Source: Neoroseomonas terrae (lineage in GTDB: Bacteria > Pseudomonadota > Alphaproteobacteria > Acetobacterales > Acetobacteraceae). From it: 64,000 nt of DNA. Where the stretch lies: positions 124,001 through 188,000 of the forward strand of contig NZ_JAAEDI010000006.1 in NCBI RefSeq assembly GCF_018129025.1, given 5' to 3'. Of this stretch, positions 24,546-32,869 are shown in pieces (the first letter of the stretch is position 1; each line of letters starts with the position of its first letter). The position numbers and the translations under genes were made by a program. The notes under the pieces were generated by a model. It saw only the letters and a program-made list of their open reading frames with translations. It had not been told where the DNA came from and did not search any database.

Positions 24546-24692
24546 GGTCGGTCTCCGCTGCGTTGGCGGCAACAAAGACCAACAAGATGGAGAAAGCCTT
24601 ACGGCGGGAGGTGACGACGACGCGCGTCATCAACCACGGCTTAAGACGGATGCAGGAAGCTGCCGGCCGGATCGCCCGGGAACCCCGACAGC

Positions 24693-25805
24693 ATGGAACT
24701 CGCCACCATCGGCCTTCTCTCCGCCATCGTCTTCGGCCTGATCGCCGGCGATGCGGTGATCAGCGCCAATACCATGGCGGTGGGCATCGGCCTGCCGCCT
24801 GCCGTTCAGCAATCCGGCCTCACCCGCCAATCCGCGGAGGAGATCTTCGTCACCGAGCTCTCGCGCATCGCCGCCATCCCGTCCGGCGTGCCGGTGCCGG
24901 TGCCCCGCGTCTCCTCCCGCCGCACCGTGATCGGCGCGCTCGCGGAACCGCTGAAGCTCACCGACGTCACCATCGCCTTGCAGGACCTCTTTGGCCTCGA
25001 GCCGATCCGCGTCTCCGCGACTGTCATCCAGCGCGGCGATGGGCTCGTGATGGAGACCATCCTCGCGCAGCAGGGAAGGCCGCTGCAGCGCCTGTCCTTC
25101 GAGCGGCCGGACAGCGACGCGGTCGCGCTGATCCGTCACGCCGCCATCAGCACCTTCGCCGAGATCGCGCCCTTCCGCGTCACCCTCGCCCGGCTGCGCG
25201 ACCTGCTGCAGGATCCGGCGATCGACGTCGCCCCGATCCGCGCCCAGGCGGAGCGCATGCTCCGCCGCGAATGGGGGCCCGACACGGATATCGAGAGATC
25301 CGCGCTGCACAGCCTGGTCTCCGTGCTCGCCCTGCTCCACGGCGATGTCGCCGGCGCACGGGCGGAGATAGCCCGCGCCGATGCATTCCAGGATGCACTC
25401 GCCACCGCGAGACCATTCTACGCGCTGAATGCCGCCTTCATTGCCGTGCAACAGGGTGATCAGCGGCTCGCGGAACGCGAACTCGCCCGCGCCGCGCAGG
25501 TGCCGATGCGCCAGATCATTCCATCCTTCCCTGCTTACCTCGAAGTCCAGCGCGGGCTGATCGACTGGGCGGATGGCAAGGTGGATGCCGCCGATGCCGC
25601 CTTCCGCCGCGCGCTGGAGGTCGATCCGCGGAATCTCGCGGCCCAGATCTATCGCCACTGGATCGCCCGCGGCCGTGACGGCGCGCCGCCGAACGCGGCG
25701 GACCGCCCACCGGTGCTCACATCCGTCTCGCCGCAGATCCCTGGGCTGATGGCCTCGGTATTCCTGCTCGATCCGCGCGATCGGACGCTGTCGCGCGCGC
25801 GCTGA
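24693..25805 (+). CDS. TPR-like membrane-anchored protein
   Basis: A 370-aa protein. The N-terminus (LATIGLLSAIVFGLIAGDAV) is a membrane anchor or uncleaved signal. Residues 50-200 form a mixed domain without a recognised name; residues 210-330 look like tetratricopeptide helices (LLHGDVAGARAEIARADAF, AVQQGDQRLAERELARAAQ, DAADAAFRRALEVDPRNLAA). TPR scaffolds bring proteins together. It diverges from the mitofilin-like operon and its end is 10 bp from the convergent anti-sigma-type kinase gene. Confidence 0.7.
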   Translation: MELATIGLLSAIVFGLIAGDAVISANTMAVGIGLPPAVQQSGLTRQSAEEIFVTELSRIAAIPSGVPVPVPRVSSRRTVIGALAEPLKLTDVTIALQDLFGLEPIRVSATVIQRGDGLVMETILAQQGRPLQRLSFERPDSDAVALIRHAAISTFAEIAPFRVTLARLRDLLQDPAIDVAPIRAQAERMLRREWGPDTDIERSALHSLVSVLALLHGDVAGARAEIARADAFQDALATARPFYALNAAFIAVQQGDQRLAERELARAAQVPMRQIIPSFPAYLEVQRGLIDWADGKVDAADAAFRRALEVDPRNLAAQIYRHWIARGRDGAPPNAADRPPVLTSVSPQIPGLMASVFLLDPRDRTLSRAR

Positions 25806-25815
25806 CGTCGCCGGG

Positions 25816-26274
25816 TCAGTCCGGCGGCGACGCAGAGCGCCAGAAAACGGAGAAGTGGTTGCGTCCGCCGCGTCGGCGGTACCGCTGCCAACTCGTCATC
25901 CGCATCACGAGGTGGATGCCGAGGCCGCCCACCGGCCGCCCTTCCACCGAGGCGCCGGTGTCGGGAGGCTCGCACAGGGTCGGATCGAAGGGGATGCCGT
26001 CATCCTCGGTCGAGATGAGCACCCCGAGCCCTTCCCTGCCCCGCCAAATGCCGGCCGACAGGGCAAAGACGCCAGGTACGACGCCCTTCGGCCACGCATG
26101 GCGCGCGACATTCGTCAGCATTTCCTCGGCGACGACAAGGCAGGCGGCTGCACGGCTCGGCGGGCATCCGGCCTCCGCCAGCGCGGCCTCCAGCCAGTCG
26201 AGCGCCGCCGCGATATCCGCCGCGTCGCGGCAGCAGGCGCGCTCGATCCGGCGCGGCAGGGCCGTGGCGGTCAT
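25816..26274 (-). CDS. RsbW-like serine kinase / anti-sigma-type ATPase
   Basis: A 152-aa HATPase_c_2 protein of the RsbW/SpoIIAB class. It shows the N-box VVAEEMLTNVARHAW, the G1-like EDDGIPFDP and the G2-like GGLGIHLVMRM. Such kinases phosphorylate a STAS partner on Ser or Thr and bind a sigma factor or other target when the partner is phosphorylated. It overlaps the STAS gene by ATGA and lies downstream of a SpoIIE phosphatase, a complete partner-switching set. No sigma factor or PhyR-type protein is encoded in the window, so the output is unknown. Confidence 0.9.
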   Translation of the reverse strand: MTATALPRRIERACCRDAADIAAALDWLEAALAEAGCPPSRAAACLVVAEEMLTNVARHAWPKGVVPGVFALSAGIWRGREGLGVLISTEDDGIPFDPTLCEPPDTGASVEGRPVGGLGIHLVMRMTSWQRYRRRGGRNHFSVFWRSASPPD

Positions 26275-26609
26275 CCGCCGACGAGGCGACGCGCATCGGC
26301 CTCCTCGGCACCGATCGCTAGCACCTTCGAGAAGCCGGAGATGTCGAACACCTCCTGCACCGCCGAAGGCAGGCCGAACAGGGCGAAGCGTCCCGCCGAT
26401 GACCGCGCGCGCTTCGCCGCCATCAGCACAACACGCAACCCCGCCGAGGAAACGTAGGCCACGTCGCGCATATCGAGGATGACGCGCGCCGCCGGGTCCG
26501 CGAAGCTGCCGAGGATCGTGCCCTCCGCCTTGCCGGTCGATTCATTGTCGAGCCGGCCCTTCAGCCTGTGCAGCACGACGCCATCGCTCGCCTGCGTATA
26601 GATGTCCAT
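26271..26609 (-). CDS. STAS-domain anti-sigma-factor-antagonist-like protein
   Basis: A 112-aa single STAS domain of the RsbV/SpoIIAA type. VILDMRDVAYVSSAGLRVVL holds the phosphorylatable Ser in the usual place. In such systems the kinase phosphorylates this protein and the PP2C phosphatase restores it. It is coupled downstream to the kinase by ATGA and lies 13 bp after the phosphatase gene. Confidence 0.92.
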   Translation of the reverse strand: MDIYTQASDGVVLHRLKGRLDNESTGKAEGTILGSFADPAARVILDMRDVAYVSSAGLRVVLMAAKRARSSAGRFALFGLPSAVQEVFDISGFSKVLAIGAEEADARRLVGG

Positions 26610-26622
26610 CCTGCGTCTCCTC

Positions 26623-28662
26623 TCATTCGGCAGCCTGCGCCACCCCCGCGCCGGCATAGGCGAGGCAGAGCAGCGTGATGTCATCGGCCTGCGGGCGCCC
26701 CTCGGCGAAGTCGGCGACGGCACCGGCCACATGTGCGACGAGCGCCTCGGGCGGTGCATCCGCCGCGCTGGCCAGCGTCGCCGACAGCCGCTCGTCGCCG
26801 AACAGGCTGCCATCCTCGCGGTCGGCCTCCGTCACACCGTCGGTGAACAGCAGCAGCCGGTCGCCGGGCGACAGAAGCGCCTCGCGATCGTCGAAAGCAA
26901 ATCCCTCGACGACACCGAGCGCGATGCCGTCCCCACCGCCCAGCGCGCGCTGCGCCGCGGCGCCCGCCAGCCATGGCGGGTTGTGGCCACCATTGGCGTA
27001 GCGCAGCAGGCCACTCGCCGGGTCGAGCAACGCGATGAAGGCCGTCGCAAACATCAGGGTCGGATTGTCGGCGGCCAGCATGTCGTTGGCCTGCGCCAGC
27101 GCTTCGGCCGGGCTCGCGCCTCGCGACACCGCGGCGCGCAGCAGGCTGCGCGTCATCGCGACGAAGATGGCCGCCGCCACCCCCTTCCCGGAGGCATCAC
27201 CCACCATGAGCGCGACGCGGCCATCGGCGAGGACGAGCACGTCGTAAAAGTCGCCGCCGACCTCCTTCGCCGGCCACATCGCCGCATGGATTGCGAAGCA
27301 GGGCGAGACGGGGAACGCCGAGGGCAGGCTGTCGAGTTGCAGGCGCCGCGCGACTTCCAGTTCCTGCACGACGCGATCCAGCAGCAGGCGCTGGTCCAGT
27401 GCCTGGCGCACGAGCTCGAGGTCGCGCGTGCGTTCGGCGAGAAGCTCCGACAGGCGGGCGTGCCGGTTCAGCACGCCCTCGACCATGGTCTGGAAGGCAT
27501 CGGCGAGGCCGCCCGACCCCTCCTCCAGCCGGCGCAGCACCGCCGTCGCCGCGTCGCGCTCCGACGTCTCGAGTACGCCGACGAGGCGCGCCAGCGCGCC
27601 GCCGATCAGCGCCAAGTGGCGCCGCCGCGCTAGCCGCTCGCGCGTCTCCAGCCGGTCAAGGGCGATGCCGCTACTGCGCAGCACCTCGAGCGCGCGGGCG
27701 ATGCGGCCGATCTCCTCCGCACGTCCATCAACCGTCGCATTGGCCAGCCGATCCCCGCCGGCGATGGCGTGCAGCACGCCGGCAAGGTCGCCCAGTGGTT
27801 CCAGCGCCGCCCGCAGCATGCGGAACAGCACGATGCCGGCCAGGAGGATGCAGCCGGCCAGCACCAGCACCGCAACCAGCACCACCAGGTCGTGCCGCCG
27901 CGCCGCCGCCGAGGCATCCTGCACCACGAGCAGCCGCGCCACCGGCACACCGTTGCTGCCGATGAGAAGCGTCGGGACGATCTCCCGCCGGCGTCCCCCG
28001 TCACGGAAATCGACCGGCATCGTCGCGCCTGACACAATGGCGGGGGCGATGCCATCCCAGGCGGCGGGATCAGCCGGCAGGAGATGGCGCCCGGCGAAGT
28101 CCGCGGCCAGCGCGCGGCCACCGAGCGTCGCGCCTATCGCCTCCAGCAATGGCGCGGCATCCATGGCGACCGCGACGACGTCAGTGCCGGCGCCGCGCGC
28201 GAAGGCCACCAGCCGCAGCCCGCCGTTCCCCGCCACGGGCTCGATGCCACTGCCACCCGTACCGGGCGCGTATTCGCGCAGCACGGCCGCGATGTCGATC
28301 ATCCCCTCCATGCCGCGGTCGTCCGGCCGCGCCAGCAACACGCGACCGCCGCGGCCGATCACCTCGATCCGCGAGCCGCCACCATCCAGTACCGCGAGGC
28401 GTGCGCGGGCGGCAGTCGCGTCCTGACGCGCCAGCGCCGCCGCCAGCGCCGCGTCGTCGGCAATGCGGCGGGCGGCGTCCACCAGTGGCCGGGCGGCGCG
28501 CTGCGTCTCCGCCTCGACGATTGCGGCCTGCCGCGCGACGGTAAGCTCGCCGATGCGCGCCTCGCGTTCCCTCAGCAGCAGCCAGCCCGGCGCGGCAACG
28601 GCACCGGCCACCACCGGCGCCATCACGGCAGCGAGCAGGACGATGCGGCTGCGCAGCAGCAT
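26623..28662 (-). CDS. Membrane-bound SpoIIE-type PP2C phosphatase
   Basis: A 679-aa sensor phosphatase. Two membrane helices (about 7-28 and 275-300) bracket a periplasmic sensor region of roughly 245 residues. A HAMP-like segment and coiled coil (ELLAERTRDLELVRQALDQR) follow. The PP2C/SpoIIE catalytic domain occupies about 445-670: KEVGGDFYDV and MVGDASGKGVAAAIFV hold metal Asp residues, then NGGHNPPWL, LLLFTDGVTEA and ADDITLLCL. It should dephosphorylate the STAS protein in response to an envelope signal. The ABC-binding-protein fragment 5 bp upstream may once have supplied that signal. Confidence 0.92.
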   Translation of the reverse strand: MLLRSRIVLLAAVMAPVVAGAVAAPGWLLLREREARIGELTVARQAAIVEAETQRAARPLVDAARRIADDAALAAALARQDATAARARLAVLDGGGSRIEVIGRGGRVLLARPDDRGMEGMIDIAAVLREYAPGTGGSGIEPVAGNGGLRLVAFARGAGTDVVAVAMDAAPLLEAIGATLGGRALAADFAGRHLLPADPAAWDGIAPAIVSGATMPVDFRDGGRRREIVPTLLIGSNGVPVARLLVVQDASAAARRHDLVVLVAVLVLAGCILLAGIVLFRMLRAALEPLGDLAGVLHAIAGGDRLANATVDGRAEEIGRIARALEVLRSSGIALDRLETRERLARRRHLALIGGALARLVGVLETSERDAATAVLRRLEEGSGGLADAFQTMVEGVLNRHARLSELLAERTRDLELVRQALDQRLLLDRVVQELEVARRLQLDSLPSAFPVSPCFAIHAAMWPAKEVGGDFYDVLVLADGRVALMVGDASGKGVAAAIFVAMTRSLLRAAVSRGASPAEALAQANDMLAADNPTLMFATAFIALLDPASGLLRYANGGHNPPWLAGAAAQRALGGGDGIALGVVEGFAFDDREALLSPGDRLLLFTDGVTEADREDGSLFGDERLSATLASAADAPPEALVAHVAGAVADFAEGRPQADDITLLCLAYAGAGVAQAAE

Positions 28663-28667
28663 GGCTG

Positions 28668-29201
28668 CTACACGGCCTCCGCGATGCGCAACAGTTCGAC
28701 CGGCGGATAGACACGCAGCCGCCGCGCCGTGTCCATGCGCACCAGATAGGAGAAGCGCGACAGCGTCTCGACCGGGACCGCCTCCGGCGCGACCCCGCCG
28801 AACAGGATCTGCTCCGCCTTGAAGCCGGTGAAGGCGCCGACGCTGTAGTAACGGCTGACCAGCCCCGCCAGCCCGTCGGCATAGGCGACGAAGCGTTCGG
28901 AGGCGGCGAAGCTCGGCAGCCCCTCACGTAGCGCGGCGGCGGTCAGCGCGCTTCGGTGCTCGTTCAAAAAGGTGTCCGGCGGAATGTAGAGCCACTCCGC
29001 ACCGGCCGACCGCGCCGCGGCGACCAGGTCGGGAATGGCGCCCGGCTGCGGCTTACCATCCAGCAGCGGCACCGGCAGGGTGTCGAGCGTGGCGCCGTGC
29101 GGCGCAAGCAGCGAGGCCATCTCCTCGATCGTGACGACGGAGTTTCGTTCGCGTGGATTGAACAGCGCGGCGGCGCGACGAAAGGGGCGGTATGAATCCA
29201 T
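28668..29201 (-). pseudogene. 5'-truncated ABC substrate-binding protein (PF04392 type)
   Basis: This frame encodes the C-terminal lobe of an ABC_sub_bind-type periplasmic protein: RRAAALFNPRERNSVV, AEWLYIPPDTFLNEHRSAL, RYYSVGAFTGFKAEQILFGG and a closing RLRVYPPVELL. Family members are about 320 aa with a signal peptide. Here only about 177 aa from the ATG at 29201 can be supported, and the upstream open frame to 29312 does not look like the missing lobe or a signal. The gene is probably inactive. The gene just across the junction is also short at its 5' end. No transporter genes accompany it. Confidence 0.65.
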
Positions 29202-29229
29202 CGCACGGATCTGCACCGCGACCGGTGCT

Positions 29230-30858
29230 ATGTACTCCGTGCCGGTCGGCGCGGTGACACTGGTCTTTCCACTGCTGGTCGCGGAGGCCGCCGGGGCGGA
29301 TGCGCGGACCACCGAAAGCTACCTCGCCCTCGCCATGGTCGCGCTCGGCATCGGCACCCTCCTGCAAAGCCTGGGGCGCTGGGGGATCGGCTCCGGCTTC
29401 CTGCTGCCGTCGGTCTACACCGCGATCTTCCTGCCGCCGGCACTGGCCGCGGCGCGGGAGGGCGGGCTCGGCGCCGTCGCCGGGCTGACCATGGTGGCGG
29501 GCGTGACCGGCGTGCTGCTGTCGCGCGTGCTGCACCGGCTGCGCAGCTTCCTGCCCGCCGAGGTGGTCGGGCTCGTCGTGACCGTGCTCGGCATCATCCT
29601 TGGGCTGCTGTCGCTGCGGCTCGTGCTGGGCGTGGACGAGACAGGGGCCGGCAACGGACGGGATCTACCCGCCGCGCTCGTCGCGCTCTGCGTCACCTGC
29701 GGCGTTGCGGTGTGGGGGAAACCGAGGCTCCGCATCATCGCGGTGCTGATCGGTCTCGGCGCAGGCTGCCTGATGCATGTAGCGCTGCTCGCCGGCGGCT
29801 TCCTGCCGGAGCGGCCGGCACCCGTACTGCATTTCGCCCTGCCGTCCTGGCCGCTCACCGTGCCGAGCCTCGAGCTCGTCTACCTGCCGGGCTTCGTCGT
29901 CGGCGCGCTAGCCGCCGCCGTGCGCGTCATGGGCGACGTGGTGGCAAGCCAAAGGGCCTGCAATCCGGACTGGAAGCGCACGGATTTCCGCAGCGTCGAA
30001 CGCGGCATGCTCGCCGACGGGCTCGGCAACATCGTCGCCGGTGCGATTGGCGTCATCGGCATGAACAGCTATTCCGCCAGCGTCGGCCTGGCGGCGGCGA
30101 CGGGCATCACCGCGCGGCGCGTCGCGGCCGCGGCGGGGATCGGATGGATCCTGCTCGGCCTCACGCCCGGCGCAGCGTCCCTCGCCATGGCAGTGCCGCG
30201 GGGCGTGCTGGGCGCCGTGCTCCTCTACGCAGCGTCCTACATCCTGATGTCGGGCATGACGATCATCACGCAGCGGCTGCTCGATTCGAAGCGCACGCTG
30301 ACGATCGGCGTCGCGCTGCTGATCGCCCTGTCCTACAGCGAGATCCCCGGCCTCTACGCCGCGCTGCCGGACTACGTGCGGATGACAATCGGATCAGGCC
30401 TCGTGCTCGGCATGGCCGCGGCGCTGGCGCTCAACGCGCTGTTCCGCATCGGCGCAACGCGCATCGCCGAATGGCACTGGAGGCCCGAGGACGGCGCGAA
30501 GGCACTGGTCGACGCGATCACCGAGACAGGCCGGGCCTGCGGGGCGCGGGCGGAAGTGGTCGGCAAGGCCGCGCATCTGCTCGAGGAATTTGCCGACGCC
30601 GCGCCGCTGGTGGTGGCACCCGGCGGAATGGTGACGCTGCGCACGCGCTTCGACGAATTGCGGCTGGATATCGACCTCCTCTGGCCCGGCGAGGCCATGG
30701 CTTCGACGGCTACGGTCGACCTGGATGCCGATACCGAGGCGGCGGGTTTCGTCTCGGGCCTCGCCATGATGCTGATGCGCCATCACGCCGACCGGCTCGA
30801 CACCGTGGCCCTGCCGGATGGGCGGCACGGCCTGACGGCGACGATCGACGACCGGTAG
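29230..30858 (+). CDS. NCS2 xanthine/uracil-type permease with HATPase-like C-terminal extension
   Basis: A 542-aa membrane protein. Residues 1-410 match the nucleobase:cation symporter-2 family: VFPLLVAEAAG, GTLLQSLGRWGIGSGFLLP, PAEVVGLVVTVLGIILG, MLADGLGNIVAGAIGVIGMN and YSASVGLAAATGITAR. It begins directly at what is normally the first helix, so about 40-60 N-terminal residues seem missing; the ATG at 29230 has no clear ribosome site. Residues 415-542 are a soluble tail whose helix-strand order (AAHLLEEFADAA, VTLRTRFDELRLDIDLL, GFVSGLAMMLMRHHADRL, RHGLTATID) resembles an RsbW-type HATPase without the ATP-binding motifs. It lies beside partner-switching genes. Confidence 0.75.
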   Translation: MYSVPVGAVTLVFPLLVAEAAGADARTTESYLALAMVALGIGTLLQSLGRWGIGSGFLLPSVYTAIFLPPALAAAREGGLGAVAGLTMVAGVTGVLLSRVLHRLRSFLPAEVVGLVVTVLGIILGLLSLRLVLGVDETGAGNGRDLPAALVALCVTCGVAVWGKPRLRIIAVLIGLGAGCLMHVALLAGGFLPERPAPVLHFALPSWPLTVPSLELVYLPGFVVGALAAAVRVMGDVVASQRACNPDWKRTDFRSVERGMLADGLGNIVAGAIGVIGMNSYSASVGLAAATGITARRVAAAAGIGWILLGLTPGAASLAMAVPRGVLGAVLLYAASYILMSGMTIITQRLLDSKRTLTIGVALLIALSYSEIPGLYAALPDYVRMTIGSGLVLGMAAALALNALFRIGATRIAEWHWRPEDGAKALVDAITETGRACGARAEVVGKAAHLLEEFADAAPLVVAPGGMVTLRTRFDELRLDIDLLWPGEAMASTATVDLDADTEAAGFVSGLAMMLMRHHADRLDTVALPDGRHGLTATIDDR

Positions 30859-31011
30859 CCGGCCCGGGTGCAGCCTGCGGCTTTCACCGCTTCGGCGGCA
30901 CCACAGCCAGACCGCCACCTGCATCACTTCCGTCGGCGTGCATGCGGTTCCAGTCCGCAGGGTCAGTCTTCACAACCCGCGCTTGTCCCCCGGCCGCAGC
31001 GCCCCGGGGAC

Positions 31012-32001
31012 TTACTGGGCGGTAGCGCCGGACTGGACCACAAGGTCGCGCCACACCGCATCCTGTGACCGCCAGAATGCGCCGAAGGCTTCCGGCGTCG
31101 GGTCGGTGGTGGGGAGGAAGGACATCTCCCGCAGGCGCGTGCCGAGCGCACCGTCGGACATCACCCGGACGAGCCCGGCGTGCAGGACGTTGACCGCCGC
31201 GGGCGGCGTGCCGGCCGGGGCCACGACCGACCACCAGTTGAGCGCATCGAAGCCCTTGCCCGGCAGGGCCTCGTCCATGCCCGGCACATTGGCGAGTTCC
31301 GGCACATAGGTGATGCGCTGCGCGCTGCCGGCCACGAGCGGGCGGAAGCGGCCTTCACGGATGTTCGGCAGCAATGCGGGTATTGCGTCGAACATCATGT
31401 CGATGGTGCCTGACGCGAGATCCTGGATGGCCAGCGCACCGCCGCGATACGGCACGTGCGTGATCTCGATCCCGGCGGCGCGGTTCAGCTTCTCCAGGAA
31501 CAGATGGCTGATCGTGCCGGTGCCCGACGATCCCATCGTCACCCGGCCGGGGTTCGCGCGGGCGAAGGCGACCAGTTCCTCGAAGGTCCGGTAGGGCCGC
31601 TGGCTGTTGACGACGAGCAGGATGGTGCCGATCGCGACCCGCGTGACCGGCGCGAGGTCCCGCATCGGCTCGATCGGCATCTGGTTGCCGTAGAGGTACT
31701 TGTTCGCTGTCAGCACATTGGCCGAGGTGAAGAGCAGGGTGTGACCATCCTTCTCGGCCTGCGCCACGGCCTGCGCGCCGAGGTTGCCACCGGCGCCGGG
31801 CCGGTTCTCCACGATGACCGGCTGGCCGAGGATCGGCGCCAGACGCTCGGCGATCAGCCGCGCGATGATGTCGTTCGCGCCGCCGGGGGCGATCGGCACG
31901 ATCAGCCGCACCGGGCGCGTCGGGAAACCCTGCGCCTTCGCCAGGGACGGCGCGGCGAGGATTGCGCCGCCGGTCAGGGCAGCGCGTCGGGTCATGATCA
32001 T
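31012..32001 (-). CDS. Bug/TctC-family periplasmic receptor (solitary)
   Basis: A 329-aa Bug-family receptor. The leader MIMTRRAALTGGAILAAPSLAKAQ has a Tat-like Arg pair; FPTRPVRLIVPIAPGG, ENRPGAGGNLGAQ, GSSGTGTISHLFLEKL and THVPYRGG follow. GGAGG 7 nt before ATG at 32001 supports the start. It is not in an operon with transporter or enzyme genes, so its ligand cannot be guessed from neighbours. Confidence 0.92.
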   Translation of the reverse strand: MIMTRRAALTGGAILAAPSLAKAQGFPTRPVRLIVPIAPGGANDIIARLIAERLAPILGQPVIVENRPGAGGNLGAQAVAQAEKDGHTLLFTSANVLTANKYLYGNQMPIEPMRDLAPVTRVAIGTILLVVNSQRPYRTFEELVAFARANPGRVTMGSSGTGTISHLFLEKLNRAAGIEITHVPYRGGALAIQDLASGTIDMMFDAIPALLPNIREGRFRPLVAGSAQRITYVPELANVPGMDEALPGKGFDALNWWSVVAPAGTPPAAVNVLHAGLVRVMSDGALGTRLREMSFLPTTDPTPEAFGAFWRSQDAVWRDLVVQSGATAQ

Positions 32002-32319
32002 GGTTCGGCCTCCGGCATCTGAGCAACTGTCGAAGGCGATGAGCGATCGGGCAAGGCATTTGGGCGGCGGCGGGCGCACCAGCGCAACGTCCGCCGCGCA
32101 CGTTGCCGCGACGAAACCGAGGCAAGCGTCGGCGCGTTCTGCGGACGAACGGCATCTGGTGCCCTGAGACGAAGTCCCGGGACTTCGTCGGCGCGGTACC
32201 GGAGGGGCAGGAGGCGCTGGCACCACGCGGCGTCTCGTGTCGCCAGCGGATCGCCCCATTCCGGCACCGCCCGAAAGGCAGGGCCGGCAACGAACGCACC
32301 ATTGCTTCGGGAGAATGAC
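32002..32319. other. Intergenic region with a perfect palindrome
   Basis: About 320 bp between divergent genes. Apart from the palindrome at 32168-32189 and a Shine-Dalgarno (GGGAG at 32309-32313) for the next gene I see no gene. The composition stays GC-rich and reading frames here look like chance frames. Confidence 0.5.
32168..32189. repeat. Perfect 22-bp palindrome
   Basis: The 11-base arm GACGAAGTCCC is followed directly by its exact reverse complement, with no loop. It lies 166 bp upstream of the Bug gene start and 130 bp upstream of the PepSY gene start. A twofold-symmetric site of this length could be an operator for a dimeric regulator; without a loop it is a poor terminator. Confidence 0.55.
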
Positions 32320-32805
32320 ATGCGACCCATGCTCACCACGGCTGCACTGCTCGGCAGCGTGCTTCTCGCTCAGGGCGCCCTGGCGCAGACTCAGCCGGCG
32401 CGACCCGGGAACCCCCCGGCTGCCGCCCCTGCGACGCCGGCTGCGCCAACGGGCGACCGGTCGGAAGCACGCCCTGACGACGGCCCGCAGATCGTGGCGA
32501 TGACGGCGCTGGAGAATGGCGCGAACAGCTTCACCGAGGGCCAGGCGCGCAGCCGCTTCGAGGCCGCTGGCTTCACGGGCGTCGAAGCGTTGCGGAAGGA
32601 CGACAACGGCATCTGGCGCGGCCGCGGCATGCGCAGCGGCGCGGCTGTGGAGCTCGCGATGGACTTCCGCGGCCGGATCGCGACCGGCGCGGGCCCGATG
32701 CCGGGCGCGTCCATGCCGGCCCCCGCAGCGACGCCGCCGGCCGCTGCACCTGCTCCGGCTACACCTGCTCCGGCGACACCGGCGCCGGCAACGCCGTCCC
32801 GCTGA
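32320..32805 (+). CDS. Exported PepSY-like domain protein with Ala/Pro/Thr-rich tail
   Basis: A 161-aa protein with a signal peptide (LTTAALLGSVLLAQGALAQ). After a Pro/Ala linker, residues 66-115 look like a PepSY_2 domain: NSFTEGQARSRFEAAGF and LRKDDNGIWRGRGMRSG. The C-terminus is a run of APAPATP units made by roughly 15-bp near-tandem repeats at about 32747-32797, which may vary in copy number. PepSY domains are small periplasmic modules often linked to protease inhibition or stress. The gene is followed 64 bp later by a stress-protein gene. Confidence 0.75.
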   Translation: MRPMLTTAALLGSVLLAQGALAQTQPARPGNPPAAAPATPAAPTGDRSEARPDDGPQIVAMTALENGANSFTEGQARSRFEAAGFTGVEALRKDDNGIWRGRGMRSGAAVELAMDFRGRIATGAGPMPGASMPAPAATPPAAAPAPATPAPATPAPATPSR

Positions 32806-32869
32806 GCCCCGAGAACCAACCGGGGGTGCTTCGCCGAGAAGCTGCCCACCGGCATGAAAGGAACATCAG

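Noticed and set aside
24605-24640. GC-rich palindromic run (GACGCGCGTC core) between the mitofilin-like and TPR genes as an operator
   Set aside because: The symmetry is short and imperfect beyond the core and such runs are common by chance at this base composition.
31998-32339. Minus-strand frame of 113 codons between the Bug and PepSY genes
   Set aside because: No ribosome site and no recognisable protein features; the frame runs through the palindrome and looks like chance coding.
32740-32800. Possible CRISPR-like array
   Set aside because: The short repeats are inside a coding region, have no spacers and encode a Pro/Ala/Thr tail.
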